Shown: positions 27,961 to 37,629, numbered from the stretch's first letter. The stretch is DNA of 64,000 nt from DAMCAP01 sp032059445 (GCA_032059445.1 DAMCAP010000010.1:1-64000), one strand, 5' to 3'. Notes: generated by a model from the sequence alone, not told the origin. A program made the numbers and translations.

Positions 27961-28574
27961 ATGTTTGGCCCTCCTGTTTTTTATTAAATCATTTGTTGTA
28001 AAGACTATTTTAGATGATCCATCTCTGCAAAGCACCTGCAAAAAGCAGCGCAAGTCTTTTTGTAAACTGTAAGACCTAGCCAAAACCTGCAACTATGTAC
28101 ATCGGCTTGCATTTGTATTTATTATACATCAAAAGCTCCGACAAAAGTGAATAATCTATAAAACTTTAAAGGTAAGTGTTGAAATTTTTACGATTCTATC
28201 GGGCAACCTGTTGCAAGGCTGTGAATTTGATGCTACTATATATAAGTATTTGCAGAGCTATGCGGTGCACTCATATCGCTGGCATGATTTAGCGCCAAAG
28301 GCTCCTTGTAAGGGCAAAACTTACGATGGTTGTTACTAACGAAGCAGTACAATCAGCAAGATTGGTCCATAGGCTAAGAGCAGAGCTGTAAGCATCAAAA
28401 ACGGGGTGCTCGCAGAGTGGTGTATCGTAGAGTAAGCATGCCTGCCTTTAGCACATAGTGAGAATACATTATGAATTATACCAATATATTCCCCATGTAA
28501 AGCAATTGCTGTATTTATTATACTATATTTATGCATATTTTCAATGTAAAGATGAGCAAAAACGGAGGATATTT
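27961..28574. other. Intergenic region between two-component operon and ychF
   Basis: About 610 bases of divergent upstream sequence. AT-rich, no convincing ORF on either strand. A TATACT near 28517 could be a -10 for ychF but no good -35 accompanies it. Confidence 0.35.
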
Positions 28575-29669
28575 ATGAAACTTGGCATGGTTGGCCTGCC
28601 TAACGTAGGCAAATCCACATTATTTAATGCAATTACCAATGCAGGGGCGGCATCTGCCAACTACCCCTTTTGCACCATAGAGCCAAACGTGGGTGTGGTA
28701 GCGGTACCCGACCCCCGACTCGAGGTGCTTGCACAGATGTATAACCCCGACCGTATACTGCCCGCCATCATCGAGTTTGTCGATATCGCCGGCTTGGTCC
28801 GTGGTGCATCTAAGGGCGAGGGCCTTGGCAACAAGTTCCTATCTCACATCCGTGAGGTAGATGCGATCGTCCATGTGGTGCGCTGCTTTGATGACAACGA
28901 GATCATCCACGTAGATGGCTCGGTCAACCCCTTAAGAGATATCGAAACCATTAATTTGGAGCTGATCTTCTCTGACATCGAGATTGTAGAGCGCCGTATC
29001 GACCGTGCCAACAAAGCGGCTAAGAGCGACAAGAAGTATCTTGCCGAGGCAGAGCTTTTAAGCGCACTGCGAGAGCATCTGGCGGAGGGCAAGTCGGCAA
29101 GAGGCTTTGCCTGCTCCAAGGAAGACCGTGAGATCATCGCCGAAATGCCTCTGCTTTCTTATAAGCCGGTTATCTATGCTGCCAACATCAGCGAAGATGA
29201 TCTAAGCCGTGACATCAATGACAATACCCACTTCAAGCTGGTGGAAGATCTAGCGAAGAGCGAGAATTCTCTGGTACTGCCCATCTGTGCTCGCATCGAG
29301 GAGGAAATCTCCGGACTCGAAGGTGAAGACAAAGTAATGTTCCTTGCCGAGTATGGTCTCGCCCAGTCCGGTCTTGACCGACTGATACAGGCAGGCTACG
29401 AGCTATTAGGCTTGATCTCCTACCTAACCGCAGGCAAGCAAGAGGTCAGAGCATGGACCATCGAAAAGGGTACCAAGGCACCGCAGGCAGCAGGCAAAAT
29501 CCACACCGACTTCGAGCGTGGCTTCATCCGTGCCGAGGTTGTGGCTTATGATGATCTGGTTGCCGCTGGCTCCATGACCGCTGCCAAGGAAAAAGGCCTC
29601 GTCCGCTCGGAGGGCAAGGAATATGTCTTCTGCGATGGTGATGTAGTCCTCTTCCGCTTTAATGTATAG
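28575..29669 (+). CDS. ychF: Redox-regulated ATPase YchF
   Basis: Universally conserved Obg-family P-loop protein that hydrolyses ATP and associates with ribosomes. The 364-aa length is typical. G1 is GLPNVGKSTLFNAIT, G3 is DIAGLVRGASKGEGLGN, and the G4 position is the non-GTPase form (YAANISEDDLS) that underlies ATP preference. The TGS domain is at the C-terminus (EVRAWTIEKGTKAPQAAGKI). ATG 28575 follows ACGGAGGA; the upstream extension is not family-like. Confidence 0.96.
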   Translation: MKLGMVGLPNVGKSTLFNAITNAGAASANYPFCTIEPNVGVVAVPDPRLEVLAQMYNPDRILPAIIEFVDIAGLVRGASKGEGLGNKFLSHIREVDAIVHVVRCFDDNEIIHVDGSVNPLRDIETINLELIFSDIEIVERRIDRANKAAKSDKKYLAEAELLSALREHLAEGKSARGFACSKEDREIIAEMPLLSYKPVIYAANISEDDLSRDINDNTHFKLVEDLAKSENSLVLPICARIEEEISGLEGEDKVMFLAEYGLAQSGLDRLIQAGYELLGLISYLTAGKQEVRAWTIEKGTKAPQAAGKIHTDFERGFIRAEVVAYDDLVAAGSMTAAKEKGLVRSEGKEYVFCDGDVVLFRFNV

Positions 29670-29725
29670 TCAATAGTATTGACAAAACCACCGAATAGAG
29701 ATACTATAAAATTAAATCTAATAAA

Positions 29726-29817
29726 ACAGGGGAGCTTGTGAAGCAGGCTGAGAGGAAGTACTCCAACTTCGACCCTTAAACCTGATTTGGGTAATGCCAA
29801 CGTAGGAAGTAAACAGT
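29726..29817 (+). promoter_or_regulatory. TPP riboswitch (THI element)
   Basis: The conserved thi-box elements are in order: GGGGAGC, GCTGAGAGG, GACCC, AACCTGAT, GGGTAATGCC and CGTAGGAAG. Thiamin pyrophosphate binding should favour the adjacent terminator and switch off the five-gene thiamin operon. Confidence 0.95.
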
Positions 29818-29829
29818 ATTTGCTTTTTT

Positions 29830-29867
29830 GCGGGGATACCTTTTCAGGTTTCCCCGCTTTTTTATTT
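29830..29867 (+). terminator. Riboswitch-controlled terminator
   Basis: Stem GCGGGGA..ACC / GGT..TCCCCGC followed by TTTTTTATTTT, 12 bases after the TPP aptamer and 35 bases before cytX. Its placement points to transcription attenuation. Confidence 0.9.
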
Positions 29868-29901
29868 TCCCCTGTTTTAATGAAAAGAGGAGTCATATAC
29901 T

Positions 29902-31077
29902 ATGCATGAAGTAAAAACCTCTGTTTTTTCCAACAGTTTGATCTGGTTTGGTGCGGCAGTATCGATTGCCGAAATCCTCACCGGCACCCTGATCGCTCCC
30001 CTCGGCTTTGGCAAAGGGCTGCTTGCCATCCTACTGGGGCACATCATCGGCTGCTCACTCTTTTATCTGGCAGGGCTGATTGGTGCCGATACCCAAAAAA
30101 GCGCTATGGAAACGGTCAAAATCTCCTTTGGGCAGAAGGGCTCAGTGCTTTTTGCTTCCCTCAACATCCTACAGCTGGTAGGCTGGACGGCCGTGATGAT
30201 CGTCAGTGGATCCTCCGCTGCTAGAGCAGTGCTGGATCTTGGAGGCGACTGGGTCTGGAGCCTTATGATCGGTGGGCTGATCATCCTATGGGTACTCATT
30301 GGGATCAAAAATCTCAGCCGCATCAATACCATTGCCATGGCTGCGCTGTTTATCCTGACTTTGCTACTAAGCAGCGTGATTTTTAGGGGGCAATCTTCTT
30401 TCATCCCTGATCAGAGCCTTAGCTTCGGTGCCGCGGTAGAGCTATCCGCCGCTATGCCCCTCTCTTGGCTTCCGCTGATCTCCGATTATACCCGATCAGC
30501 CGCCAAGCCCAGAGTAGCCACCGCAGCCAGCGCGGCAGTTTATTTCTTGATCAGCTGCTGGATGTATGTCATCGGCATGGGCGCTGCCATCTTTACCGGC
30601 GAGAGTGATATTGCCAAAATCATGATGGGAGCAGGTCTTGGCATAGCAGCTTTGCTGATTATTGTATTCTCCACAGTAACCACCACCTACCTCGACGTCT
30701 ACTCCGCAGGGGTCAGCAGTGAGAGCATCTCACCAAAGCTAAAAGAAAAACCCTTTGCCATAGCGGTATCTATCATCGGCACCCTGCTTGCCATCTTTAC
30801 CCCCATCACCCAGTACGAAAACTTCTTATATCTGATCAGCTCGGTCTTTGCACCGATGATCGCGATCTTGATCTCTGATTATTTCATCCTCAAAAAAGAC
30901 AGCTCTGCCAAAGCAGCTGATCTGCAAAATCTCTTGATCTGGGCGGCTGGCTTCGTGATTTACCGCCTGTTTATGCAGATCGAAACTCCTGTGGGCAATA
31001 CCCTACCCGTCATGGCTATTACATCACTGATCTGTATCATAACCAATAAACTGCTGAGAGGTACAAAACATGCTTAA
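29902..31077 (+). CDS. cytX: Putative hydroxymethylpyrimidine transporter CytX
   Basis: A 391-aa membrane protein of the nucleobase:cation symporter-1 family with about twelve spans. It begins with the family pattern SNSLIWFGAAVSIAEILTGT. Its place directly behind a TPP riboswitch and ahead of thiM and thiE supports uptake of the thiamin precursor HMP, as assigned to CytX by comparative genomics. Its end overlaps the thiM start by 8 bases. Confidence 0.87.
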   Translation: MHEVKTSVFSNSLIWFGAAVSIAEILTGTLIAPLGFGKGLLAILLGHIIGCSLFYLAGLIGADTQKSAMETVKISFGQKGSVLFASLNILQLVGWTAVMIVSGSSAARAVLDLGGDWVWSLMIGGLIILWVLIGIKNLSRINTIAMAALFILTLLLSSVIFRGQSSFIPDQSLSFGAAVELSAAMPLSWLPLISDYTRSAAKPRVATAASAAVYFLISCWMYVIGMGAAIFTGESDIAKIMMGAGLGIAALLIIVFSTVTTTYLDVYSAGVSSESISPKLKEKPFAIAVSIIGTLLAIFTPITQYENFLYLISSVFAPMIAILISDYFILKKDSSAKAADLQNLLIWAAGFVIYRLFMQIETPVGNTLPVMAITSLICIITNKLLRGTKHA

Positions 31078-31891
31078 AGAACTACTGGACAATGTCCGCC
31101 AAAAAAGCCCGCTGGTACACAACATCACAAACTACGTAACGGTAAACGACTGTGCCAATATCTTACTTGCCTGTGGCGGCTCGCCAATCATGGCAGACGA
31201 CATAGCAGAGGTGGAAGAAATCACCTCTATCTGCGGTGGGCTCAACATCAACATCGGCACCCTCAACCAAACCACCATTGCTTCGATGCTAGCAGCAGGT
31301 AAAAAAGCAAATGCCTGTGGGCACCCTGTACTCCTCGACCCTGTAGGCGCAGGTGCCTCCAAGCTTCGCACCAATACAGCCTATAAGCTGCTCGATGAAG
31401 TAAACTTCACCGTAATCCGTGGCAATATCTCTGAAATCAAAACCCTTGCTTTAGGTCAAGGCAGCACCAAGGGGGTAGATGCGGACCTAGCCGATGCCAT
31501 CACCCCCGAAACACTCACCGAAGCTGTAGAGTTTGCCAAGAAATTCTCCCAAAGGACTGGGGCTGTGATCGCCATTACCGGAGCAATCGACATAGTGGCA
31601 AACAAAGATCAAGCCTATGCCATCTACAATGGGCACCCAATGATGAGCAGGATCACAGGTACGGGCTGCATGCTTAGCGCTATGACCACCGCTTATCTGG
31701 TGGCAAACCCCACTCGCCCACTGGAGGCTACTGTAGCTGCCATCTGCGCCATGGGTCTCTGCGGGCAAAATGCCTATGCGCGGCTCGCTTCAAATGAGGG
31801 CAACGCAAGCTACCGAAACTACATCATCGACGAAGTGTATCACCTAAGTGGTGAAGCGCTAGAAAGAGGTGCTAACTATGAAATGCGATAA
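31070..31891 (+). CDS. thiM: Hydroxyethylthiazole kinase
   Basis: Phosphorylates 4-methyl-5-hydroxyethylthiazole for thiamin salvage. The 273-aa ribokinase-fold protein has SPLVHNITNYVTVNDCAN at the N-terminus, VLLDPVGAGASKLR, and the catalytic end MSRITGTGCMLSA with the anion-hole GTGC. No thiC or thiG is present here, so the operon looks like salvage only. Confidence 0.95.
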   Translation: MLKELLDNVRQKSPLVHNITNYVTVNDCANILLACGGSPIMADDIAEVEEITSICGGLNINIGTLNQTTIASMLAAGKKANACGHPVLLDPVGAGASKLRTNTAYKLLDEVNFTVIRGNISEIKTLALGQGSTKGVDADLADAITPETLTEAVEFAKKFSQRTGAVIAITGAIDIVANKDQAYAIYNGHPMMSRITGTGCMLSAMTTAYLVANPTRPLEATVAAICAMGLCGQNAYARLASNEGNASYRNYIIDEVYHLSGEALERGANYEMR

Positions 31892-32519
31892 AAGTTATAT
31901 GCTGCTTTATGCAGTAACTGATCGGGCATGGACTGGGGAAAAAACTCTTTATCAACAGGTAGAGGAAGCCCTAAAGGGGGGCATCACCTGCCTACAGCTT
32001 CGTGAAAAGGAGCTGGACGATCAGGAGTTTCTTACCGAAGCCATCGAGATTAAGAAGCTCTGTCAAAAGTACCACATCCCCTTTATCATCAACGACAATG
32101 TAGAGGTTGCAGTCAAGTGCGGTGCTGATGGCATCCATGTAGGGCAGCAGGATATGGCAGCAGAGAATGTCCGCGCCAAAATCGGCGACGGCATGCTGCT
32201 AGGTGTATCGGTACAGACGGTAGAGCAGGCACTCCTTGCCCAAAGAAACGGTGCAGATTATCTGGGTGTAGGGGCGGTCTTTGCCACCTCTACCAAGGCA
32301 GATGCCGATACCGTCAGCCACGATACCCTCAGAGCGATCTGTGCAGCCGTCAATATCCCTGTAGTTGCCATCGGCGGGATCTATAAACACAACATCCTAG
32401 AGCTTAAGGGCAGCGGTGTAGATGGCGTGGCGCTTGTGTCGGCTATCTTTGCAAGTGATGACATTACAGCCACCTGCCAAGAGCTCAAAGCCCTCTCAAG
32501 CCAGATGGTGGCAAGATGA
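31878..32519 (+). CDS. thiE: Thiamin-phosphate synthase
   Basis: Joins HMP pyrophosphate and thiazole phosphate to give thiamin phosphate. The 213-aa TIM barrel shows YAVTDRAW, CLQLREKELDDQEF, IINDNVEVA, GADGIHVGQQD and VVAIGGIYKHN. ATG 31878 (MKCDKSYM) is chosen because AGAGGTG is 6 bases upstream; it overlaps thiM by 14 bases. Confidence 0.95.
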   Translation: MKCDKSYMLLYAVTDRAWTGEKTLYQQVEEALKGGITCLQLREKELDDQEFLTEAIEIKKLCQKYHIPFIINDNVEVAVKCGADGIHVGQQDMAAENVRAKIGDGMLLGVSVQTVEQALLAQRNGADYLGVGAVFATSTKADADTVSHDTLRAICAAVNIPVVAIGGIYKHNILELKGSGVDGVALVSAIFASDDITATCQELKALSSQMVAR

Positions 32520-33193
32520 GGATCAAAGGCGCAATCTTCGACCTCGATGGCACCCTGCTTGACTCCATGTTTATCTGGGATCGCATCGGGGAAGAGTATT
32601 TAATTAGTCGTGGCATCACCCCAAAGGAAAACCTCAAGGAGCGCTTTAAATCCATGAGCCTAGTGCAGGCGGCAGAGCATTACCAGCAGGAATACGGCAT
32701 CTGCGATTCCATCGATGAAATCTGCGACGGGGTCAACCGAATGATCGAGCATCTTTATCGGGATAAAGTCCTCCCCAAAGAGGGCGCTGCCGATTGCTTA
32801 AGGCTCTTGCAGGAGCAAGGCGTCAAGATGTGTGTTGCCACAGCCACCGACCGTTATCTTGCAGAAGCAGCGCTGAGGCGTACGGGGCTTCTCCAGTTCT
32901 TTTCAGAGATTTTCACCTGTACCGAGGTGGGCTTTGGCAAAGATCAGCCCGCTATCTATCACGCAGCCTGCAATCATTTAGGCACAGCTATCGATGATAC
33001 AATCATCTTTGAAGATGCCCTGTATGCCATTACCACAGCAAAAACTGCTGGGTTTCAAGTAGTAGGAGTCTGTGATCCATCTGAGCAGAAGCATGCCGAA
33101 GCCATCCGTAAATTATGTGATCTCTATATACAATCTTACCATGAAATGAGGGATTATCTTGATCAAAAAAGTACTGACCATCGCCGGCTCTGA
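32516..33193 (+). CDS. HAD-superfamily phosphatase of the thiamin operon
   Basis: A 225-aa HAD subfamily IA hydrolase with nucleophile motif FDLDGTLLDSM, motif II ATATDR, motif III Lys in FGKDQPAIY, and motif IV FEDALYAI. The start ATGA overlaps the thiE stop by 4 bases and the end overlaps thiD by 35 bases, so it is a true operon member. A thiamin-phosphate or HMP-phosphate phosphatase role is inferred from context only. Confidence 0.87.
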   Translation: MRIKGAIFDLDGTLLDSMFIWDRIGEEYLISRGITPKENLKERFKSMSLVQAAEHYQQEYGICDSIDEICDGVNRMIEHLYRDKVLPKEGAADCLRLLQEQGVKMCVATATDRYLAEAALRRTGLLQFFSEIFTCTEVGFGKDQPAIYHAACNHLGTAIDDTIIFEDALYAITTAKTAGFQVVGVCDPSEQKHAEAIRKLCDLYIQSYHEMRDYLDQKSTDHRRL

Positions 33194-33937
33194 TTGTAGC
33201 GGTGGTGCGGGGATACAAGCCGATATCAAAACCATCACAGCCCACAAGATGTATGCCATGAGTGCCATCACTGCGCTGACCGCGCAAAACACCACCGGAG
33301 TCTACGGCATTTTTGAAGCCGACCCCGACTTTGTTGCCCAGCAGCTTGATTGCATCTTTACGGATATTATGCCCGATGCAGTCAAAATCGGCATGGTATC
33401 GAGCAGCAAGATTATCGATGTCATCGCAGCAAAGCTTAATCAATACCAAGCACAAAACATCGTGGTGGACCCTGTCATGGTCTCCACCAGTGGAAGCAAG
33501 CTGCTCTCGGAGGATGCAAAGGAAGCGCTGATCACCTGTTTCCTCTAGCAAGGGTCATTACCCCCAATATCCCTGAGGCAGAGGTACTTTGCGGCTTTGC
33601 CATCAAGGATGAGGCTGCCATGATCGATGCCGCTCGACAGATCGCTAAGCACCTCTCAGGTGCAGTACTGGTCAAGGGTGGGCATCTTGTCAACGATGCG
33701 ATTGACCTGCTCTGCGAAAATGATCGGATCCATCGCTACAGCGCAGAGCGTATTAAAAATCCCAATACCCACGGTACAGGTTGTACTCTTTCGTCTGCCA
33801 TTGCCTGCAATCTTGCCGCAGGCCTTTCACTGGATCAAAGCATCAAGCAGGCAAAGGCTTATCTGACTGGAGCGCTGGCTTCTCTGCTTGACCTAGGGAA
33901 GGGTGCTGGCCCTCTCAACCATGTATATCTGCTGTAA
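33159..33937 (+). pseudogene. thiD: HMP/HMP-phosphate kinase, frameshifted
   Basis: ThiD phosphorylates HMP twice to HMP pyrophosphate. The first frame (TTG 33159, after GAGGGA) encodes TIAGSDCSGGAGIQADIKT through ...KEALITCFL and stops at 33548. The correct continuation (PLARVITPNIPEAEVLCG ... NTHGTGCTLSSAIACNLAAG) is in another frame up to 33937. One extra T in the run at 33539-33541 restores a full-length protein of about 259 residues. This is either a real recent mutation or a homopolymer error. Everything else, including the GTGC catalytic end, is intact. Confidence 0.88.
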
Positions 33938-34248
33938 TCCGCGGCACAAGCTGCATCTTTCATCAGCCATTGCTGCAATCTTGCCGCAGGCCTCTCACTA
34001 GATCAAAGCATCAAACAGGCAAAGGCTTACCTGACTGGAGCGTTGGCTTCTATGCTTGACCTTGGGAAGGGTGCTGGCCCTCTCAACCATGTATATCTGC
34101 TGTAATCCACGGCACAAGATACACCCTGTCGTCTGCCATTGCCTGTAATCTAGCCGCAGGTCTCTCACTGGATCAAAGCATTAAGCAGGCGAAGGCTTAC
34201 CCGACTGGAGCGCTGGCTTCCATGCTTGACCTGCTGCAACCCCAATAA
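33772..34248 (+). repeat. Triplicated 3' end of thiD (tandem repeat, unit about 169 bp)
   Basis: The last 166 bases of thiD (from 33772) recur from 33942 and again from 34110, with periods of 170 and 168 bases. Copy 2 keeps even the final HVYLL codons and stop but has small indels near its start. Copy 3 is closer to copy 1 at its start (CGTCTGCCATTGCCTG) and lacks the last 40 or so bases. The extra copies are out of the gene and appear non-coding decay products. Confidence 0.92.
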
Positions 34249-34255
34249 AGAAATA

Positions 34256-34295
34256 AAAACCTCCGGTTGGTACTTTGAGCACAACCGGAGGTTTT
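34256..34295 (+). terminator. Intrinsic terminator of the thiamin operon
   Basis: AAAACCTCCGGTTG / CAACCGGAGGTTTT, 14-bp stem with 12-base loop and a T-rich end. It follows directly after the last thiD tail copy and could act in both directions. Confidence 0.88.
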
Positions 34296-34405
34296 GTGTT
34301 TTAGATGCCCTTGCAAGCTTCATGCTGCTAGTGAGAAGATTCGCGGCTGATAAGTTCTAGCATAAAGCAGATTTTTGGTTAGTGATCGTTTACCTGCTTA
34401 GCGCT

Positions 34406-35713
34406 TTAAGCATCTGCCAGCGTCGCCATATACAGGGCAGCCCCCATTGCCAGTGGTGCCAATAGAGAAATTTGATCAATATACTCCTTGATCTCCCCTG
34501 CCAAATACAAGCGAGTCAGCAGTACCGTAAGCGTCCGCTGGTCGAGCTTGCCCAGCAGCTCTTTAAGCCCGCTCAAGGCAGAGCCATCCTTTGCAATTGC
34601 TTCGGGGTATAACAAGGCATGGTAAGCTTCCAGTAGCTTTGCATCAAACTCCTCAAAGCAATACACGCGATCGGCAGGCAGCATAAACACCCTCCCTGCC
34701 GCCTCTGCCAAACCACACAACAGCTCACTGGCTGATGGTGGCGGCTCTTTAATTAGCAAGTGCGTGCGCCGCTTTGTTTTGTTAAGTTCCTGTTGTATCC
34801 TGCTTGTCAGCCTTTTTAAGTTTCGTCGATCGAGGCTGATCCTTCTTTGCATCTTAACCCTCTGGTAGGTCTTGGCCTGCTCTCCTTTTTTGAAGGTATA
34901 GGCTCCTCCCTCATAGACGCCATAGGCCTTGAGGCAGTCGTGATAACCAAGCAAGATGTTGCGGTCAATGATTCCACGCTCAAAGCAAAACAAAGGCCCA
35001 AGCTCCCACTTGCATCGCAAAAGGCGCGCCTTGATCTCCACAGGTAGCGTATGCCTGTGGGCACCAATCGCCTCGAGGTCGACAACCAACAGCTCCTGCG
35101 GGTTTGCTTTTAGTGCCAGATCGATAGGCAGATCATCACAAAAGCCCCCGTCGATATAATAGCAGTCTTCGATCAGCCACGGCTTAAACACAGGGAAGCA
35201 CGCCGATGAAGCCAGCAGATAATCACACACCCGTCCTTGGGGGATCTCCCTAAGCATTACCGCCTGTATTGCAATCTGCGGCAACCCCACCAGCGTGCCG
35301 GCCTTTATACCACGGGTGAGCTTTGCCGCTACGAGGCCAAAATCAACGGACGATGCCCGAAGCTTCCCCTCATCGAGATGCTCCGCGATCAGCTGCCGTA
35401 AGGGGCTTACATCTAGCCCACCTGCCCACAAAATCCCATATATGGTGTGCTCAATCATGGTAAACCTACTGTCAATCTTCTCGATTTCGGGGTATTTCTG
35501 CCCGGCAAAAACCTTTTCGTAGCAGATATCCTGCCATAGCTTTTCTGCTTCCTCATAGCTCCCCTGTGCCATAAGGGCACCATTGAGCGCACCGATCGAA
35601 GTACCAACCACCACATCATAACTGATGCCCAGCTCCCTAAGCCCCCGCCATACCCCTAGCTGATAAGCACCCTTTAAGCCGCCGCCGCCAAGCACCACTG
35701 CCAGCCCTGCCAT
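34406..35713 (-). CDS. Patatin-like phospholipase family protein
   Basis: 435-aa putative lipid acyl hydrolase. The N-terminal patatin domain has the oxyanion loop GGGGLKG, nucleophile elbow GTSIG (Ser about residue 40) and dyad Asp in DGGFCDDLPIDLA. The remaining C-terminal 200 residues are unassigned. ATG 35713 (MAGLAVVLGGGG) is preferred because GGAGGG lies 8 bases upstream; ATG 35731 is the alternative. It is divergent from the alcohol dehydrogenase gene. Confidence 0.9.
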   Translation of the reverse strand: MAGLAVVLGGGGLKGAYQLGVWRGLRELGISYDVVVGTSIGALNGALMAQGSYEEAEKLWQDICYEKVFAGQKYPEIEKIDSRFTMIEHTIYGILWAGGLDVSPLRQLIAEHLDEGKLRASSVDFGLVAAKLTRGIKAGTLVGLPQIAIQAVMLREIPQGRVCDYLLASSACFPVFKPWLIEDCYYIDGGFCDDLPIDLALKANPQELLVVDLEAIGAHRHTLPVEIKARLLRCKWELGPLFCFERGIIDRNILLGYHDCLKAYGVYEGGAYTFKKGEQAKTYQRVKMQRRISLDRRNLKRLTSRIQQELNKTKRRTHLLIKEPPPSASELLCGLAEAAGRVFMLPADRVYCFEEFDAKLLEAYHALLYPEAIAKDGSALSGLKELLGKLDQRTLTVLLTRLYLAGEIKEYIDQISLLAPLAMGAALYMATLADA

Positions 35714-35818
35714 TTTATTTCCCTCCGCCATGTTGATAATCCTGATTTTATGTTGTATAATTAAACCAAAATCCTTTAGTTCTTCACCGATTTCTTATTA
35801 TTATGCCAAAAGAGAGGA

Positions 35819-36952
35819 ATGATAACATTGATCAGTACCAACTTTTTTATGCCTACCCGTCTGATCATCGGCGAGGGCGCTGTAAAAAATAATCCCCAGA
35901 CTTTTGCAGAGCTGGGTAACTCCTGCATGATCATCACAGGCGGCAATAGTGCCAAGGCCAGCGGTGCACTCGATGACGTGTGCTATATACTCGAAGAAGC
36001 AGGGATCCGCTATACAGTGTTTAACGAAGTTACCCAAAACCCTTATCTCTCTACCTGTGTAAAGGCAGCCGAGCTTCTCAAGCAAAACCCTGTAGACTTC
36101 CTCGTCGGCATCGGTGGTGGCTCCCCACAGGACGCCACCAAGGCAATTGCCATCCTGGCAAATAACGATCTACCCGAAAACACCGTATTTAACGGTGGCT
36201 GGGCCAACTCCGCTCTGCCCTTCATTCTAGTAGGCACCACCTCCGGTACCGGCAGCGAGGTTACTCCCTATGCCGTCATTACCGACGAATACACCTCTTC
36301 CAAGCGCTCCATCGCCAGCCCCCAGTGCTATGCCGTCGCCAGCTTCGGCGACCCTGCTTATACCATGGGGCTTCCGGAGAAGTTTACGATTTCTACAGCC
36401 ATCGATGCTTTATCTCATTGCGTAGAGGGCTACTTCAATAAAAAGGCCGACAGCATCTCTGATCTGTTTGCTGTAGAGGGTATCAAAATTATCTCCTCTA
36501 TCCTACCTGCAATTAAGGGGTTAGCTCCTCAAGAGGTCAGCGCCCAGCAGCGTCAGCAGCTATATTTGGCTTCGATCTACGGCGGTATTACCATCGCACG
36601 CACCGGTACCTGCTACTGCCATTCTCTTGGTTATTATCTCACTGAGCAGCACTCTGTTGCCCACGGCTTTGCCTGCGGCGTCTACCTGCCAAGCTTTATC
36701 CGCCGTGCAGCCGAGCTTGACTCTGCTCGTGCCCAGAAGCTTAGCGAGGCCGTCGGTATCTCCACCGAGGCCCTCTGCGATGTGATTGAAAACCTTAATC
36801 TGGTCGAAAAAATCAAGCTCAGCGACGAAATCAAATCACATCTTGCAATCAAATACAGCAGCACCAACAACTACAAAAATGCTCTTGGCAGCTTTGATGC
36901 CGATGAGGCAAAAGCCCTGCTGGATGAGATCTTCGCAGAGTTCCCCGCATAA
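35819..36952 (+). CDS. Iron-containing alcohol dehydrogenase
   Basis: A 377-aa group III dehydrogenase. NAD(P) binding is through GGGSPQDATKAIA and GTTSGTGSEVT. The iron ligands lie in STAIDALSHCVEGY (Asp and His) and HSLGYYLTEQHSVAHGFACG (two His). The substrate is unknown. The ATG at 35819 abuts the AGAGGA site, so TTG 35828, which has proper spacing, may be the real start. Confidence 0.92.
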   Translation: MITLISTNFFMPTRLIIGEGAVKNNPQTFAELGNSCMIITGGNSAKASGALDDVCYILEEAGIRYTVFNEVTQNPYLSTCVKAAELLKQNPVDFLVGIGGGSPQDATKAIAILANNDLPENTVFNGGWANSALPFILVGTTSGTGSEVTPYAVITDEYTSSKRSIASPQCYAVASFGDPAYTMGLPEKFTISTAIDALSHCVEGYFNKKADSISDLFAVEGIKIISSILPAIKGLAPQEVSAQQRQQLYLASIYGGITIARTGTCYCHSLGYYLTEQHSVAHGFACGVYLPSFIRRAAELDSARAQKLSEAVGISTEALCDVIENLNLVEKIKLSDEIKSHLAIKYSSTNNYKNALGSFDADEAKALLDEIFAEFPA

Positions 36953-36978
36953 ATCTACAACAAAACCCCTACAGTAGT

Positions 36979-37201
36979 TGAACCGAACCAGTAAAAACGG
37001 ACAATAGACAAAACACCCCCTGATGTAGTATATTTTCCTACATCAGGGGGTGTAGCTATGTCTAAGAGAAATCATTACATTCATTTCTACAATTACGAGA
37101 ATACCGACAAAGACAGGAGTGACGCCGCTTACGCTACGCCACTCCACATAAAGCTTTATTTCCTATACAGGGGTATTTTTTATGCTGTCTACACAACTTG
37201 A
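36979..37201 (+). mobile_element. Possible IS3-family left-end remnant with orfA start
   Basis: The segment begins TGAACCGAACCAGT..ACGGACA, resembling IS3-group terminal repeats. It then has a perfect 15-bp hairpin (CACCCCCTGATGTAG, 37014-37052) and a short ORF at 37058 that starts MSKRNHY like IS3 OrfA but degenerates after seven residues and stops at 37201. No transposase body or right end is visible. The hairpin may also terminate the downstream minus-strand EamA transcript, as TTTT follows it on that strand. Confidence 0.45.
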
Positions 37202-37215
37202 TGCTGTTTTGATAC

Positions 37216-37629
37216 TTACAGTACCATCACCAGTGTACCTGCTGCAATCAATCCACATCCCAAGATTGCTTTTAGGCTGGCTTTTTCGCCGAGGAAAACA
37301 AATGCCATGATAATTGTCAGCACAATACTCAGCTTATCAATCGGTGCTACCTTACTGACTTCACCGATGGATATCGCCCTGTAATAGCATAGCCACGATG
37401 CGCCTGTAGCCAAGCCCGACAGCACCAGAAACAGCATACTACGAGAGGAGATTTCCCTCGCCCCCGACTGGGCACCTGTAACAAACACCATCCCCCAGCT
37501 CATGATCAGTACTACGATGGTGCGTATCGCGGTAGCCAGCGTAGAATTGACCCCCTCGATACCTATTTTGCCAAGGATAGAGGTCAGCGCTGCAAATACG
37601 GCCGCCAGCGCAGCATAAATCAACCACAT
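37216..37629 (-). CDS. EamA-domain membrane protein (half-size)
   Basis: 137 aa with about five hydrophobic segments, equal to one EamA repeat of drug/metabolite transporters. It has the terminal pattern LSIVLTIIMAFVFLGEKASL typical of the repeat. Such single-repeat proteins usually act as dimers. ATG 37629 is used; substrate unknown. Confidence 0.85.
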   Translation of the reverse strand: MWLIYAALAAVFAALTSILGKIGIEGVNSTLATAIRTIVVLIMSWGMVFVTGAQSGAREISSRSMLFLVLSGLATGASWLCYYRAISIGEVSKVAPIDKLSIVLTIIMAFVFLGEKASLKAILGCGLIAAGTLVMVL

